Of a DNA stretch of 64,000 bases, positions 1 through 9,817 are shown piece after piece. The stretch's first letter is position 1, and the number at the start of each line of letters is the position of its first letter. The translations under genes and the position numbers were made by a program. Origin of the DNA: Hyphomicrobiales bacterium (GTDB lineage: Bacteria; Pseudomonadota; Alphaproteobacteria; Rhizobiales; Rhizobiaceae); the NCBI GenBank assembly GCA_900466605.1, contig UBMU01000019.1, positions 62,001 to 126,000 of the forward strand, written 5' to 3'. The notes under the pieces are model-generated. The model did no database searches. It worked only from the letters and a program-made list of their open reading frames with translations, and was not told the origin of the DNA.

Positions 1-1220
1 GGAGGACCTTCTGCTGATTACCGCCGGACAGCTCCTTGATGGGCTGATCCGCCGAGGCGCACTTGATTCCCAACGACGTGATAAAGCGTTCGACGATCAC
101 GTTCTGCTTGGATCGGTCGACGATGCCCGCCCTCTTTAGTTTTGGCAGGATTGCAAGAGTCATGTTCTCACGAATGCTCATATCAGGAATAATGCCATCG
201 ATTTTTCGATCTTCGGAGACGAGGCCGATGCCATCAGCTATCGCATCGGCCGGCTCACTGTATTGGCGCTCCGATCCCTCGAAACGGACCGATCCGTGCT
301 CCAGCTTGTCAACTCCAAAGATAATCCGCGCCGTCTCGGTTCTGCCCGATCCGAGAAGGCCCGCAAGGCCTGAAATCTCGCCTTTGCGCACAGATAGATT
401 GACATCGCGCACCCGCACTCCTGAGCCGACATTCGTAAGGTCTAGCCGAATGGGTTTTTCCAGATAATCAGGAACGTCACGGCTGATGGCCGCAAAGGCC
501 GCCAGTTCACGCCCCAGCATGTTGCGCACGAGTTCGACCTTTGGCATATCACGCATTGCGCTGACCGCCACTGTCTGTCCATCGCGCATGATAGTCACTC
601 GGTCACATATCGCGTAGAGTTCGTCGAGCCGATGGCCAATGAAACAGACTGCTACACCGTTGTTCTGAAGCGTCCGGATTGTCTCAAACAGCACGGAGAC
701 CTCGCGCTCATCAAGCGACGAGGTCGGCTCATCCATGATCAGCAATCGGGCGTTTTGCGTGACGGCTCGAGCAATCGAAACCATCTGCCGCGTTGCGGCA
801 CTAAAGCTTGAGACCGGCAGCTCAACATCAATGTCCAACTTGAAATTCGTTAATACTCTCTGCGCTCCTTCGCGCATGGCACGGCGATCCAAGAATCCAT
901 ACCTGCGAGGCTCGCGTGAGAGATAAATGTTTTCAGCAACTGAGCGCTGCGGCGCCAAGTTAATTTCCTGATATATCGTAGCAATCCCGGCGGCCTGGCT
1001 TTGAGCGGGCGAGACAAATGAGACTTCCTCACCGCTAAACCGTACTGTACCATCGTCACGATGATATGCTCCGGTCAGTATCTTGATCAACGTCGACTTG
1101 CCGGCTCCGTTCTGGCCCACAAGGGCCATGATCTCCCCCTCGGCGATCTCCAGCGATGCCGAGCGCAAGGCAGCAACGCCCGAAAACGACTTGGATACTC
1201 CCTGCATGGATAGAAGCATA
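1..1220 (-). CDS. sugar ABC transporter ATP-binding protein (RbsA/MglA/YtfR type), 3' end cut by window
   Basis: This is the cytoplasmic ATPase of a CUT2-class sugar importer. About 406 codons are visible and the end of the gene lies outside the window; the family usually has about 500 residues in two fused ABC domains. The first domain shows the Walker A motif GQNGAGKST near residue 35 and Walker B LLIMDEPTSSLDE. The second domain shows GLLGSGRTE, the degenerate P-loop usual in this family, and LSGGNQQKVL at the window edge. The start is the ATG giving MLLSMQGVSKSF. It lies downstream of the binding-protein gene on the same strand and should energise that importer. The permease is probably beyond the left edge. 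Confidence 0.93.
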
Positions 1221-1265
1221 CCTATCCGCCCCGCGACATCTTAATGCATTATCATTGATAGAAAG

Positions 1266-1296
1266 CCGGCCGGTGCGGCAAAGCCAGACCGGCCGG
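1266..1296 (-). terminator. stem-loop between binding-protein and ATPase genes
   Basis: Two perfect 9-base arms, CCGGCCGGT at 1266-1274 and ACCGGCCGG at 1288-1296, enclose a 13-base loop. On the minus strand a short T-rich stretch follows. In ABC importer operons such hairpins often partly terminate or stabilise the mRNA so that the binding protein is made in excess; that role here is inferred. Confidence 0.55.
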
Positions 1297-1315
1297 AAGT
1301 GTTCAACCTGGAAGC

Positions 1316-2299
1316 TCAATAAGCGCCGGCCAGCTCTTCCTTGGCGTTCGAGCTGTCGTAGAACTTATCATCATTAATCAGCTTGGGCTCGATTTTTTCC
1401 CCCTTGGCGTACCTTGCCATCGTTTCAAAAGCCTTGGGCCCGAAGCGGGGGTTGCACTCGACGACGGCGCCAATCTTTCCGTCCACCACGAGGCCAACAG
1501 CTTCCTTGCCACCGTCGATCGACAAGACGAGTATGTCCTTGCCAGGCACCTTTCCGGCCGCTTCAATTGCCGATATGGCGCCAATCGCCATCTCATCGTT
1601 GTGCGCGTAGACGATGTCCGCATCCGGGTGGGCTTGAAGCAGCGCCTCGGCAACTTGACGTCCCTTGTCGCGCGCGAAATCGCCAGACTGCGACGCAACG
1701 ATTTCAAAGCCACCCGCTGCCTTGATTGCCTCGTCGAAACCCTTCTTGCGGTCATTGGCAGGAGAGGCGCCAGTGGTTCCTTCGAGTTCAATGATCTTCG
1801 TCTTGCCGTTAGCGTTCTTTGCCAGCCATTCGGCAACACGCTGGCCTTCCTTGATAAAATCGGAGCCAATGAATGTCAGATAGTCGTTACCAGCCTTTGC
1901 AAGCTTTGGATCAACGCTGCGATCAAGCAATATCACCGGAATCCCAGCCTTCTTGGCGGCCATGACAGCAGGGATCAACGGCTTTTCTTCACGCGGCGCC
2001 AAAAAGATGAGATCGACGCCCTGAGCGATCATCGAGTTGACGTCGGCAACCTGCTTGGCGGCAGAACCTGCAGCGTCGGTATAAACGAGTTGATATCCGA
2101 GCTTCTCGGCTGTTTCCTTCATGCTGTTGGTCTGGGCAATTCGCCACGGATTATTGGACTCGGTCTGCGCAAACCCGACCTTATACTTTTCCTTCTGCTT
2201 CAGCTTTGGAACTTCGGCCATCGCGGTTGCACCGGCAACGGCCATCGCGCCGATTGCTGTTGCAGCAAGCATGAATGTACGACGTGAGAATGCGGACAT
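1316..2299 (-). CDS. periplasmic sugar-binding protein, YtfQ-like
   Basis: This is the solute-binding protein of the CUT2 importer whose ATPase gene follows. It has 327 residues with a Tat-like leader (SRRTF) and a hydrophobic stretch ending near ATAMAE. Conserved blocks match E. coli YtfQ (galactofuranose binding) as I remember it: ELEGTTGASPANDRKKGF, SQSGDFARDKG, VYAHNDEMAIGAISAIEAAG and LSIDGG. The ATG giving MSAFSRR is chosen because GGAGGA lies about 9 bases upstream; an in-frame TTG six codons earlier has no such site. The locus includes a ribulokinase remnant and a xylulose-reductase-like SDR, so the ligand may be a pentose or pentitol rather than galactofuranose. Confidence 0.92.
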   Translation of the reverse strand: MSAFSRRTFMLAATAIGAMAVAGATAMAEVPKLKQKEKYKVGFAQTESNNPWRIAQTNSMKETAEKLGYQLVYTDAAGSAAKQVADVNSMIAQGVDLIFLAPREEKPLIPAVMAAKKAGIPVILLDRSVDPKLAKAGNDYLTFIGSDFIKEGQRVAEWLAKNANGKTKIIELEGTTGASPANDRKKGFDEAIKAAGGFEIVASQSGDFARDKGRQVAEALLQAHPDADIVYAHNDEMAIGAISAIEAAGKVPGKDILVLSIDGGKEAVGLVVDGKIGAVVECNPRFGPKAFETMARYAKGEKIEPKLINDDKFYDSSNAKEELAGAY

Positions 2300-2352
2300 C
2301 TCAGTTACTCCTCCCAAATTTTCCGGTATTCCTCCAACCGGAAGTGAGCGAA

Positions 2353-2394
2353 AAGCGCTTCACATGAGCGGATCTTGTCGCTAATATTATTAGC
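2353..2394. promoter_or_regulatory. candidate LacI-type operators in divergent region
   Basis: The region between the divergent binding-protein and LacI genes holds two palindromes. AAGCGCTT at 2353-2360 has the central CG typical of LacI/GalR operators. GCTAATATTATTAGC at 2380-2394 has perfect 6-base arms. Their position suits control of both genes by the adjacent LacI protein. This is inferred from sequence only. Confidence 0.4.
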
Positions 2395-2464
2395 AGTCAA
2401 GCGCCATTTTTATGAGCAAAAGCAAAACCCGATTTGCGCCGCGGCAAATCTCTGGAGGACAGGA

Positions 2465-3574
2465 ATGGGCAAGGGCAGTGGCCGAGACGCTGATCGTCGG
2501 AACGGAAGAACCCGACCTACCATGACAGATATCGCCAAGATTGCGGGGGTCTCTCAGTCGAGCGTGTCACTTGTCCTAAACGAAATGTCTGGTTCCCGAA
2601 TCTCCCCGGAGACGCAAGCCAAAGTGCGCGATGCTGCTAATAAAATTGGTTATAGATTACCAGCTATTCGCAACGCGAGCTTTGCCGATACTGCAATTGA
2701 AAGGGATACCATCGCATTTATTGTCGACGAAATCTCAACCAGTCCGCACCCCGTCGTCAGCCTCGACGGCGCGCGTGACTTTGCTTTCGAGCAGGGGTTT
2801 CTCGTCTCTGCACATGCCACCCGATCCAATCCGGGCCTTGAGGACGCCGTCCTACGATCGGTCCTGCGCGACCAAACGATTATTGGCGTCATCTATGCAA
2901 CGATCTTCACCCGAAAGGTTCATGTACCGGATGAACTCAGGCATATCCCGACGGTTCTTTTGAATTGTTATGCAGAACCACGACAGCACATGGCGATCGT
3001 TCCGGGCGAAGTGGCGGGCGGCTTTGCTGCGACCGCCCACCTCACCGCTCTCGGTCACCGGCGGATTGGGTTTATCAATGGCGAGCCTTGGATGGACGCA
3101 GCGATCGATCGCCTCAAAGGATACAAACAAGCGCTTGCAACCGTCGACGTCGCCTTTGACGAAAACCTGGTGCGTAACGGAGATTGGCTACCCTTGAGGG
3201 GATACGAGGCAGGCCTTGAACTTCTGTCCCTAGCAAGTCCGCCAACCGCAATACTGTGCGGCAACGATCTCATGGCGATCGGCGTCATGGAAGCCGCAGC
3301 AGAGAAGGGCTTGCGGGTCCCCGAGGATCTGTCCGTCATGGGGTACGATGACCAGGAACTTGCACGTTACACCCATCCCCCATTGTCGACACTGGTACTA
3401 CCCAACTACGAAATGGGTCAGAAGGCCGCAGAGACGCTCATCGACATGGCTGTGCATGGAAAGAAGCTTCGCCCGATGACAATCAAGGTTGACGGCCCGC
3501 TCGTGGTTCGCAGTTCCACAGACAGGCCGGCACAGAGTGCGACCCAACGGGCCGGGGCAACAGCAGTGCTCTAG
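2465..3574 (+). CDS. LacI family transcriptional regulator
   Basis: This is a DNA-binding sugar-responsive regulator of 369 residues. The N-terminal helix-turn-helix reads MTDIAKIAGVSQSSVSLVLN, followed by the hinge helix region and a periplasmic-binding-like effector domain (for example GHRRIGFINGE and ILCGNDLMAIGVM). The ATG at 2465 is chosen because GGAGG lies about 8 bases upstream; the open frame continues 30 codons further upstream without a good ribosome site. It is divergent from the sugar-binding protein gene and probably represses that importer and perhaps the SDR downstream. The inducer cannot be read from the sequence. Confidence 0.93.
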   Translation: MGKGSGRDADRRNGRTRPTMTDIAKIAGVSQSSVSLVLNEMSGSRISPETQAKVRDAANKIGYRLPAIRNASFADTAIERDTIAFIVDEISTSPHPVVSLDGARDFAFEQGFLVSAHATRSNPGLEDAVLRSVLRDQTIIGVIYATIFTRKVHVPDELRHIPTVLLNCYAEPRQHMAIVPGEVAGGFAATAHLTALGHRRIGFINGEPWMDAAIDRLKGYKQALATVDVAFDENLVRNGDWLPLRGYEAGLELLSLASPPTAILCGNDLMAIGVMEAAAEKGLRVPEDLSVMGYDDQELARYTHPPLSTLVLPNYEMGQKAAETLIDMAVHGKKLRPMTIKVDGPLVVRSSTDRPAQSATQRAGATAVL

Positions 3575-3577
3575 GCG

Positions 3578-4121
3578 CTAGCATTGTAACCGGCCCTTGG
3601 CAGAATACTCCCGCACCGCTGGGCCACCTTGAAGAGCGGCCTGTCCGTTCAGGCCGCGTATCTTCCTGCCCGCATCTTGCAAGAGCTTGAAGGCCTCATA
3701 TCGCCGGTGGTGCCTTTCGCGTGCTGCACCTGATGCAGGCTGATATACCTTGCCTATACGCGACATCGCATGCATCGCGGTTGAAATCGTTGCCTGATAC
3801 CCCCCGCAACGGCACCGAGCATGGCTGCTCCGAGCAAGACCGGCTCCGGACAGGTCACGTTCGCCACATCGGTCGAGGTCGTATCGGCAATCATCTGCAG
3901 GACGAGCGGACTATTTGCTGCCCCGCCGCTGGCCACGATTAAGTCAATCACGATCGACTTGTCTGATAAAGCGTCGAGCAGTTGGCGCAGCCCGTAACCA
4001 AGCCCGCTGAGGCCGGCAACGTAGAGAGCAACAAGGGATGCTTCATCGTCATCAAGCGTCAGCCCGGCAATCAATGCGCGCGGATGTGGCATGCCGCTCC
4101 ACCACATTCGCTGCTGCATAC
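3578..4121 (-). pseudogene. C-terminal remnant of D-ribulokinase (FGGY family), frameshifted
   Basis: The minus strand encodes the last third of an FGGY kinase: HPRALIAGLTLDDDEASL, the glycine-rich VASGGAANSPLVLQMIAD, PEPVLLGAAMLGAVAGG, then in another frame ISTAMHAMSRIGKVYQP and RHHRRYEAFKLLQ. The frame change coincides with a run of six C (plus strand) at 3800-3805, so one inserted or lost base in that run would explain it. The N-terminal two thirds are missing, so the copy would be non-functional even without the frameshift. It resembles the FGGY ribulokinase subgroup. Its position next to the importer and SDR suggests it was once part of a pentitol pathway. Confidence 0.75.
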
Positions 4122-4226
4122 CGATACTTTTTTTGTCACCCGACACATGGCTGGCTAGATGCCTGGGCATCCATTTGCAGCTACGTTTGTACTCGGAGGT
4201 ACCTCACAAGCCATCGAGGAGTTGAA

Positions 4227-4952
4227 ATGGACTGGACTGGAAAACGCGTTCTCATCACCGGGGCCGGTAAAGGAATTGGGCGAGCAACCGCAATCATGTT
4301 GGCGAACCGCGGCGCTACCGTCGTGGCACTGACACGCGATCAAAACGACTTGTCGTCGCTTGTTCAGGAAATACCCTGCGAACCGATCTGTGCGGACCTT
4401 TCAGAAACCGAGGCGATCAGCGCATCGGTCGCGTCGGCGCTGCCAGTCGACATGCTGGTGAATTGCGCTGGCACAACGGCGCTTCAGTCGTTCGTTCAAT
4501 GCGACCTCCAGGATTTCGGTCGCGTTCTGAAGGTCAACACGGTTGCGCCCATGGTGCTCGCGCAGATCGTCGTACGGGACTGGCTCGAACGTGGGGTGAG
4601 GGGTTCAATAGTCAATGTTTCGAGCGACGCGGCACGCCGCGGTGTCGCCAACCACGCCGCCTACTGCGCATCCAAGGCCGCCCTAGATGCTATTACCCGC
4701 GTCATGGCCGTAGAACTCGGTGCTGCCGGTATCCGCGTGAACAGCGTCAATCCAACAGTAACGCTAACGCCCATGGGGGAACTAGCCTGGAGTGATCCCG
4801 TAAAGGCAGATCCCGTCAAGGCCAGAATCCCCCTTGCACGTTTTCTTGACCCTAATGAAGTTGCCGAAGCGATCCTCTTCTTGTTGAGCAACGAGGCCTC
4901 GATGGTCACGGGGATTTCGCTTCCCGTAGACGGCGGCCTCGCCATTTCTTAG
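4227..4952 (+). CDS. SDR oxidoreductase, L-xylulose reductase-like
   Basis: This is a classical short-chain dehydrogenase of 241 residues. It has the nucleotide-binding motif TGAGKGIGR near residue 11, LVNCAG, and the catalytic Ser (VNVSS) with Tyr and Lys in AAYCASK. Several stretches closely recall animal dicarbonyl/L-xylulose reductase: the start GKRVLITGAGKGIGR, SVNPTVTLTPMG, AWSDPVKA, and the end GISLPVDGG. Probable reaction: NAD(P)H-linked interconversion of a pentulose and pentitol, or reduction of a related carbonyl. The ATG at 4227 follows a GAGGAG ribosome site. It sits beside a ribulokinase remnant and a sugar importer, which supports a role in pentitol use; the exact substrate is inferred. 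Confidence 0.88.
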   Translation: MDWTGKRVLITGAGKGIGRATAIMLANRGATVVALTRDQNDLSSLVQEIPCEPICADLSETEAISASVASALPVDMLVNCAGTTALQSFVQCDLQDFGRVLKVNTVAPMVLAQIVVRDWLERGVRGSIVNVSSDAARRGVANHAAYCASKAALDAITRVMAVELGAAGIRVNSVNPTVTLTPMGELAWSDPVKADPVKARIPLARFLDPNEVAEAILFLLSNEASMVTGISLPVDGGLAIS

Positions 4953-4980
4953 TGGAACTAATAGATAAATCCACGGACAT

Positions 4981-6216
4981 CTAAGCTCGCGCCAGCCCAC
5001 TCGGCGCGGGCGCTCCGGTCGCCAGCGTTTCGCCCTCAAGCAGCCGATCCACGATCATTCGCCCGATCGGGATGGCCGACGTTGCAGCAGGCGATGGGGC
5101 GTTGCAGACATGAAGCATTCGTTCAGTCTGCTTGAACAGGAAGTCGTGCACGAGGCTCCCGTCAGCCATGACTGCCTGAGCACGAATGCCAGCCTGCGGA
5201 TGTCTCAGGTCATCCATTGTCAGCGACGGGCAGTACTTACGGCATTCCATCAGATAGCGGGCGCGCGAGGCCGAATTGGCAAATTCGGAAATCGCCGATC
5301 GCCAGTATCTCCGCGCCATTTTCCAGAAGCCCGGAAAGGCAACCATGCTGCCAACATCCCCGAGCGCAAAGCTACCCTTCGCATAGCCTTCGCGCGCGAA
5401 GCCAACTACGGCGTTGGGTCCCACAGTCATACCTCCATCAATAGTCCGGGTCAGGTGGATGCCGAGGAACGGCAAATCGGGATCGGGGATAGGATAGATG
5501 AGCCGCTTCGTCACCTTCGCCTTGGATGCAGGCAATGCGTAATATTCACCGCGAAACGGCACGATCCGATGATCAATCTTCACGCCGGCTGCTAGGGCAA
5601 TGCGGTCGGACTGAAGACCAGCACAGGCGATTAGTCTTTGCGCGTTGACAACCTCGGAGGCACTATCGATGCGGACGCCCTTTTCATGCTCGCGAATTGC
5701 TTTAACCGCCACACCGCGTCTGATTTCCCCCCCTCGCTCCTCGATTTTGCGCCCCATGGCACGGCACACGGCAGCGTAATCAACAATTCCCGTTGAGTGA
5801 ACAAGAAGTGCGCCAATACCCGCGATGTTCGGCTCATCGGCCCGCAGCTGCGCGGTTGACAATCGGCTATAGTCTATGCCGTTGCTTCGCGCCCTAACCT
5901 CGAGGGTTTCCATCCGCTGCATCTCTACGTCATTGGTCGCAACCAACAACTTCCCGCAGGTCTCGAATGTTATGCGATTTTCAATGCAAAAGCGCTTTGT
6001 CGCCTCGGCACCGTCGCGGCAAAGTTTCGCCTTTAGCGAGCCTGGAGCATAATAGACCCCGGCATGGATGACGCCACTATTGTGGCCAGTCTGATGTCTT
6101 GCGAGCTCAGCTTCTTTCTCCAAAACGACGATTCTGGTGCCAGGTGACCTTTCCTGAAGCGCCATGGCAACCGCCAACCCGACGATACCCCCGCCAATAA
6201 TGCAATGGTCATACAT
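4981..6216 (-). CDS. lhgO: L-2-hydroxyglutarate oxidase/dehydrogenase
   Basis: This is an FAD-dependent oxidoreductase of the DAO family, 411 residues, that oxidises L-2-hydroxyglutarate to 2-oxoglutarate, usually at the inner membrane feeding quinones. It begins with the dinucleotide-binding motif IIGGGIVGLA and carries the family signature HNSGVIHAGVYY, GKLLVA and, near the end, HVCNAPSPAATSAIPIG. The ATG giving MYDHCIIGGG is chosen because homologues start close to the FAD motif; an in-frame ATG 30 bases upstream is possible. It follows an Lrp-type regulator gene on the same strand with about 110 bases between them, so the two may be co-transcribed. Confidence 0.9.
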   Translation of the reverse strand: MYDHCIIGGGIVGLAVAMALQERSPGTRIVVLEKEAELARHQTGHNSGVIHAGVYYAPGSLKAKLCRDGAEATKRFCIENRITFETCGKLLVATNDVEMQRMETLEVRARSNGIDYSRLSTAQLRADEPNIAGIGALLVHSTGIVDYAAVCRAMGRKIEERGGEIRRGVAVKAIREHEKGVRIDSASEVVNAQRLIACAGLQSDRIALAAGVKIDHRIVPFRGEYYALPASKAKVTKRLIYPIPDPDLPFLGIHLTRTIDGGMTVGPNAVVGFAREGYAKGSFALGDVGSMVAFPGFWKMARRYWRSAISEFANSASRARYLMECRKYCPSLTMDDLRHPQAGIRAQAVMADGSLVHDFLFKQTERMLHVCNAPSPAATSAIPIGRMIVDRLLEGETLATGAPAPSGLARA

Positions 6217-6326
6217 CCCGACACCCAAATTAGACGAGTCCGACATTAGGCTAGCATTCACGCGAGCTGCCGTCTTGCGATCCTTATGGCGTAGGGCTGA
6301 CGCCACGCCTCTGGCCCTCGCGGATT

Positions 6327-6779
6327 TTACTTCGACCGCGATGGAAGCACATTGCGGATGGAAAAACTCGAATTGATCCGCAGCACGCCAGGCAGGACAG
6401 AGAGGATTTCCTTGTGAATCCTCTCAAAAGCGCCGGCGCTTTCGACGTCGATCCGCAAGAGATAGTCCGAGCCACCCGCCATCAAGAAGCACTCCCGAAT
6501 TTCCGGATATTTTCGGACGGCCGCTTCAAAGCGGTTGAGGTACTCGTCTGTCTGGCGCTCGAGCGTGATCTGAATGATCACGGCTATGGCTTCCTCTCCA
6601 AGCACGTCGATAAGCGCCGTGTAACCCTTTATGATCCCGGCCTTTTCCATTAGCGCGATACGGCGAAGGCACGCCGAGGCGGACAGGCCGACCTCCTTGC
6701 CGAGATCAACGTTGGATATGCGGGAATTCAAGCGCAACTGCCGGATGATCTTTCGGTCGATCGCGTCAATCTCATACAT
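6327..6779 (-). CDS. Lrp/AsnC family transcriptional regulator
   Basis: This is a 150-residue amino-acid-responsive regulator. The N-terminal helix-turn-helix reads IDRKIIRQLRLNSRISNVDL and GLSASACLRRI, followed by the RAM effector domain (ECFLMAGGSDYLLRI). It is divergent from alanine racemase and D-amino-acid dehydrogenase genes and upstream of lhgO on its own strand. Lrp proteins beside dadA/dadX commonly activate them in response to alanine, so that role is likely here. The ATG at 6779 fits the usual Lrp N-terminus (MYEIDAIDRK). Confidence 0.92.
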   Translation of the reverse strand: MYEIDAIDRKIIRQLRLNSRISNVDLGKEVGLSASACLRRIALMEKAGIIKGYTALIDVLGEEAIAVIIQITLERQTDEYLNRFEAAVRKYPEIRECFLMAGGSDYLLRIDVESAGAFERIHKEILSVLPGVLRINSSFSIRNVLPSRSK

Positions 6780-7366
6780 TATCGCCTCATTTATATTCGG
6801 CCATTATCGCACCAAAGCTATCCACAGCACAGGTTACTCCCCGAATACGAGAGAATCGCTTCGCTTGGCAACGGCGCGAAAACCTGCAACCCGCCGCCTC
6901 CTACTCTCCTGCATTCGCCTGGTTGCGTAGATGATCAAACATCCACCGGCTCGCAGCTGGCTGTTGCCGCGGTCGGGCGGCAAGCTGACCATGCCGCAGC
7001 ATTAGGTTGCGCAGTGTTCAACGGACCGCCAAATCTGGCGAAAAGTCGAAGCAAGGCCGCTCGGTTCCAATCCGCCGCTTTCAATCGGACGAACTGTTGC
7101 GCGTCGGTGCTGCATCCGAATTTCGGCGCGACAGACGCGTGGACGATTTCTTCAATATTTCAACTCCTTTACTATTACCAGCGGCTGCTCCGAGCAAAAC
7201 TATGCAGCGTGCGGTATCTCTCCTTGACGCGCTCACGCACAAAACAATCAATGCCCTGACGAATGCATCAGGAATCCTCGCAAAATTGCTTGTTTTCATA
7301 AAGAATTGAGCGAAAACTTTGCACGACCAACGGTACATTTTAGCCAACGGAAACTGGGGCGTGTTT
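6780..7366. promoter_or_regulatory. divergent region between Lrp regulator and alanine racemase genes
   Basis: These 587 bases separate the start of the Lrp gene from the start of the racemase gene. No gene can be supported; the short open frames lack ribosome sites and family features. It must hold the promoters of both units and probably Lrp sites, but no clear palindrome was picked out by eye. Confidence 0.5.
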
Positions 7367-8485
7367 ATGGACAGCAGCACTGTTGATGTGACACCCTCAA
7401 CCGACGGATGCGGTGTCCTGACGATTGATCTCGGCGCGATTTGTGAGAATTTCCGGCGTCTTGCCAAGGACGCAAGTCCAGCGGCGCTAGGGGCAGTCGT
7501 GAAGGCCGACGCTTATGGCCTTGGAGCTATTCAGGTCAGTCTGAGACTACTACAGGAAGGCTGTCGTGCATTTTTCGTAGCGCACTTCATCGAAGCAGTA
7601 CAACTGCGCCCCGCCTTGCCGCAAGATGCCAAAGTCTACGTGCTGAACGGCCTCCAACCTGGCCAAGAGGAGCGAGCGGCGCTCCTTGGCGTCGTACCGT
7701 TGTTGAATTCACTTTCCCAAATCAAAGCCTGGTCGCGTGTGGCAAGCAGCTTAGGCCGAACACTACATGCCGGTCTACAAGTCGACACCGGCATGTCGAG
7801 GCTCGGCCTTTCACCGGATGAAGTCCAGACGCTCACAGCCAATCCCGAATTGGCTTCCAATATCGAGCTCACCATTCTTGCGAGCCATCTCGCCTGCGCC
7901 GATGAACCAGAGAGTCCCACAAGCGCAAAGCAACTGGCGGCACTTCGCGCGATATCGGGCGCGTTCCCGGCGGTACCGATATCAATGGCGAACTCTGGCG
8001 GCATATTTTTGGGTAGTGACTATCATGGCACCCTGGCACGTCCGGGGATTGCCCTATATGGCGGGGCGCCGGTCGTAACTGGCGACAATCCTATGATGCC
8101 TGTTGTCGGCCTGCGAGTGCCCGTCATTCAGACCCGAACAGTCCCGGCCGGCACCCCAGTTGGTTACGGGGCAACAATGACGACGGAGCGAACCACACGT
8201 CTTGCAACCATTTCGGCAGGATATGCCGACGGTCTCCCGCGTAGCCTGAGCGGGCGGGGCGCAGTCTACTTCGACGGAACGCGCCTCCCGATTGCCGGGC
8301 GCGTTTCCATGGACAGTACCACGGTGGACATCAGCGCACTGCCGGAAGGTGCTTTGGACCTTGGCACGCAGGTAGAGGTACTTGGGAAACACCAGACCCT
8401 GGAAATGGTCGCTACCGACGCCAACACCATCTCCTACGAAATCCTAACCCGGTTGGGCCGCCGCTACCAGCGTCGCTACATCTAA
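7367..8485 (+). CDS. dadX: alanine racemase, catabolic type
   Basis: This PLP enzyme interconverts L- and D-alanine; it has 372 residues. The PLP lysine is Lys46 in AVVKADAYGLGA, near the N-terminus as expected for the TIM-barrel domain. The C-terminal domain has the catalytic-tyrosine motif SAGYADGLPR and the conserved GRVSMD. The ATG at 7367 has GGGGC upstream and gives a normal N-terminus; a longer frame from a TTG 16 codons earlier is less likely. It lies 34 bases before dadA, and together they convert L-alanine to D-alanine and then pyruvate, which supports the catabolic name over biosynthetic alr. Confidence 0.92.
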   Translation: MDSSTVDVTPSTDGCGVLTIDLGAICENFRRLAKDASPAALGAVVKADAYGLGAIQVSLRLLQEGCRAFFVAHFIEAVQLRPALPQDAKVYVLNGLQPGQEERAALLGVVPLLNSLSQIKAWSRVASSLGRTLHAGLQVDTGMSRLGLSPDEVQTLTANPELASNIELTILASHLACADEPESPTSAKQLAALRAISGAFPAVPISMANSGGIFLGSDYHGTLARPGIALYGGAPVVTGDNPMMPVVGLRVPVIQTRTVPAGTPVGYGATMTTERTTRLATISAGYADGLPRSLSGRGAVYFDGTRLPIAGRVSMDSTTVDISALPEGALDLGTQVEVLGKHQTLEMVATDANTISYEILTRLGRRYQRRYI

Positions 8486-8519
8486 TCCAACCGTTCCGTT
8501 CCTTTCTCTGGGGTTTGCA

Positions 8520-9773
8520 ATGAAAATCACTGTTCTTGGCGCCGGCGTTATCGGCGTTACCACCGCGTACTATCTCGCGAAATCAGGGCACGAGGTCACT
8601 GTTCTGGAGCGCCAGAGCGGACCGGCGCTGGAGACGAGCTATGCCAATGCCGGAGAGATTTCGCCGGGTTACGCATCGCCCTGGGCAGCTCCTGGCATCC
8701 CCCAAAAAGCCATCAAATGGCTTTTCATGAAGCACGCGCCTCTTATTATTCGCCCTACGTTTGATCCAGCCACCTGGGCATGGGTGATCGCGATGCTGCG
8801 TAACTGCACATCAGCGCGCTATGCGACCAACAAGAGCCGCATGGTTCGTCTTGCCGAGTACAGCCGCGACTGCCTGATCGACCTTCGTAGCGAGACAGGC
8901 ATTTCCTACGATGAGCGGTCCAAAGGTACGCTCCAGCTTTTTCGCACACAAAAGCAGCTAGACGCAATTGCGAAGGACATTGAGGTCCTGGCAAAGGATG
9001 GTGTCCCCTTCGAAGTGTTAGACGCTGCGCGATGTGTTTCGGTTGAACCCGGACTGGCACCCGTGCGGCACAAGATCGTGGGCGGGCTTCGCCTTCCTAA
9101 CGACGAAACAGGGGACTGTTACAAATTCACGAACGAACTTGCCAAGCGTGCCGAGGCATTGGGCGTGCGGTTCGTTTATGGAGTCGACGTTCAAAAACTT
9201 AACATCGACAACAACCGGGTCGATACAGTTTTGACCTCGCAAGGCATTTTCTCCGCGGATACCGTCGTCGCCGCGTTCGGCAGCTTCACCCCAACGCTGT
9301 TGAAACCGCTCGGGCTCAAAATTCCTATATATCCGGTCAAGGGATACTCAATCACAGTTCCGATTATCGACGAAAGCCGGGCTCCGGTCTCGACAATTAT
9401 GGACGAGACGTTCAAAATAGCGATCACGCGGCTCGGCGATCGGATACGCGTCGGCGGCATGGCCGAAATCGCTAGGTATAACAGGGACCTGCCTCCTGTT
9501 CGCAAGGCAACCCTTGTTCATTCTGTCGAGGACTTGTTCGCAGGGGCCGGTGACGAACGCAGCGCACAGTTCTGGTGTGGACTTCGTCCGATGACGCCAG
9601 ACGGGACTCCAATCGTCGGCAAAACCGCCTATGACAACCTATTCATAAACTCTGGGCACGGCACATTGGGTTGGACGATGGCGTGCGGATCTGGTCGCGT
9701 GCTGACGGACCTAATTAATAGGGTATCGCCACAAATACCAACCGAGGGTTTCGACCTCACTCGCTACGCCTAA
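8520..9773 (+). CDS. dadA: D-amino acid dehydrogenase small subunit
   Basis: This FAD enzyme of 417 residues deaminates D-alanine and other D-amino acids to 2-oxo acids and passes electrons to the respiratory chain at the inner membrane. The N-terminus has VLGAGVIGVTTAYYLAKSG followed by VTVLER, the dinucleotide fold. Family features include SYANAGEISPGYASPWAAPG and the C-terminal GLRPMTPDGTPIVG and INSGHGTLGWTMACGSG. The gene follows alanine racemase closely and in the same direction, a standard dad operon with the divergent Lrp protein as probable regulator. Confidence 0.95.
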   Translation: MKITVLGAGVIGVTTAYYLAKSGHEVTVLERQSGPALETSYANAGEISPGYASPWAAPGIPQKAIKWLFMKHAPLIIRPTFDPATWAWVIAMLRNCTSARYATNKSRMVRLAEYSRDCLIDLRSETGISYDERSKGTLQLFRTQKQLDAIAKDIEVLAKDGVPFEVLDAARCVSVEPGLAPVRHKIVGGLRLPNDETGDCYKFTNELAKRAEALGVRFVYGVDVQKLNIDNNRVDTVLTSQGIFSADTVVAAFGSFTPTLLKPLGLKIPIYPVKGYSITVPIIDESRAPVSTIMDETFKIAITRLGDRIRVGGMAEIARYNRDLPPVRKATLVHSVEDLFAGAGDERSAQFWCGLRPMTPDGTPIVGKTAYDNLFINSGHGTLGWTMACGSGRVLTDLINRVSPQIPTEGFDLTRYA

Positions 9774-9817
9774 CGAGCAAAAATCGATTTCGTACGCTAT
9801 CCTGACAAAAACATCGA

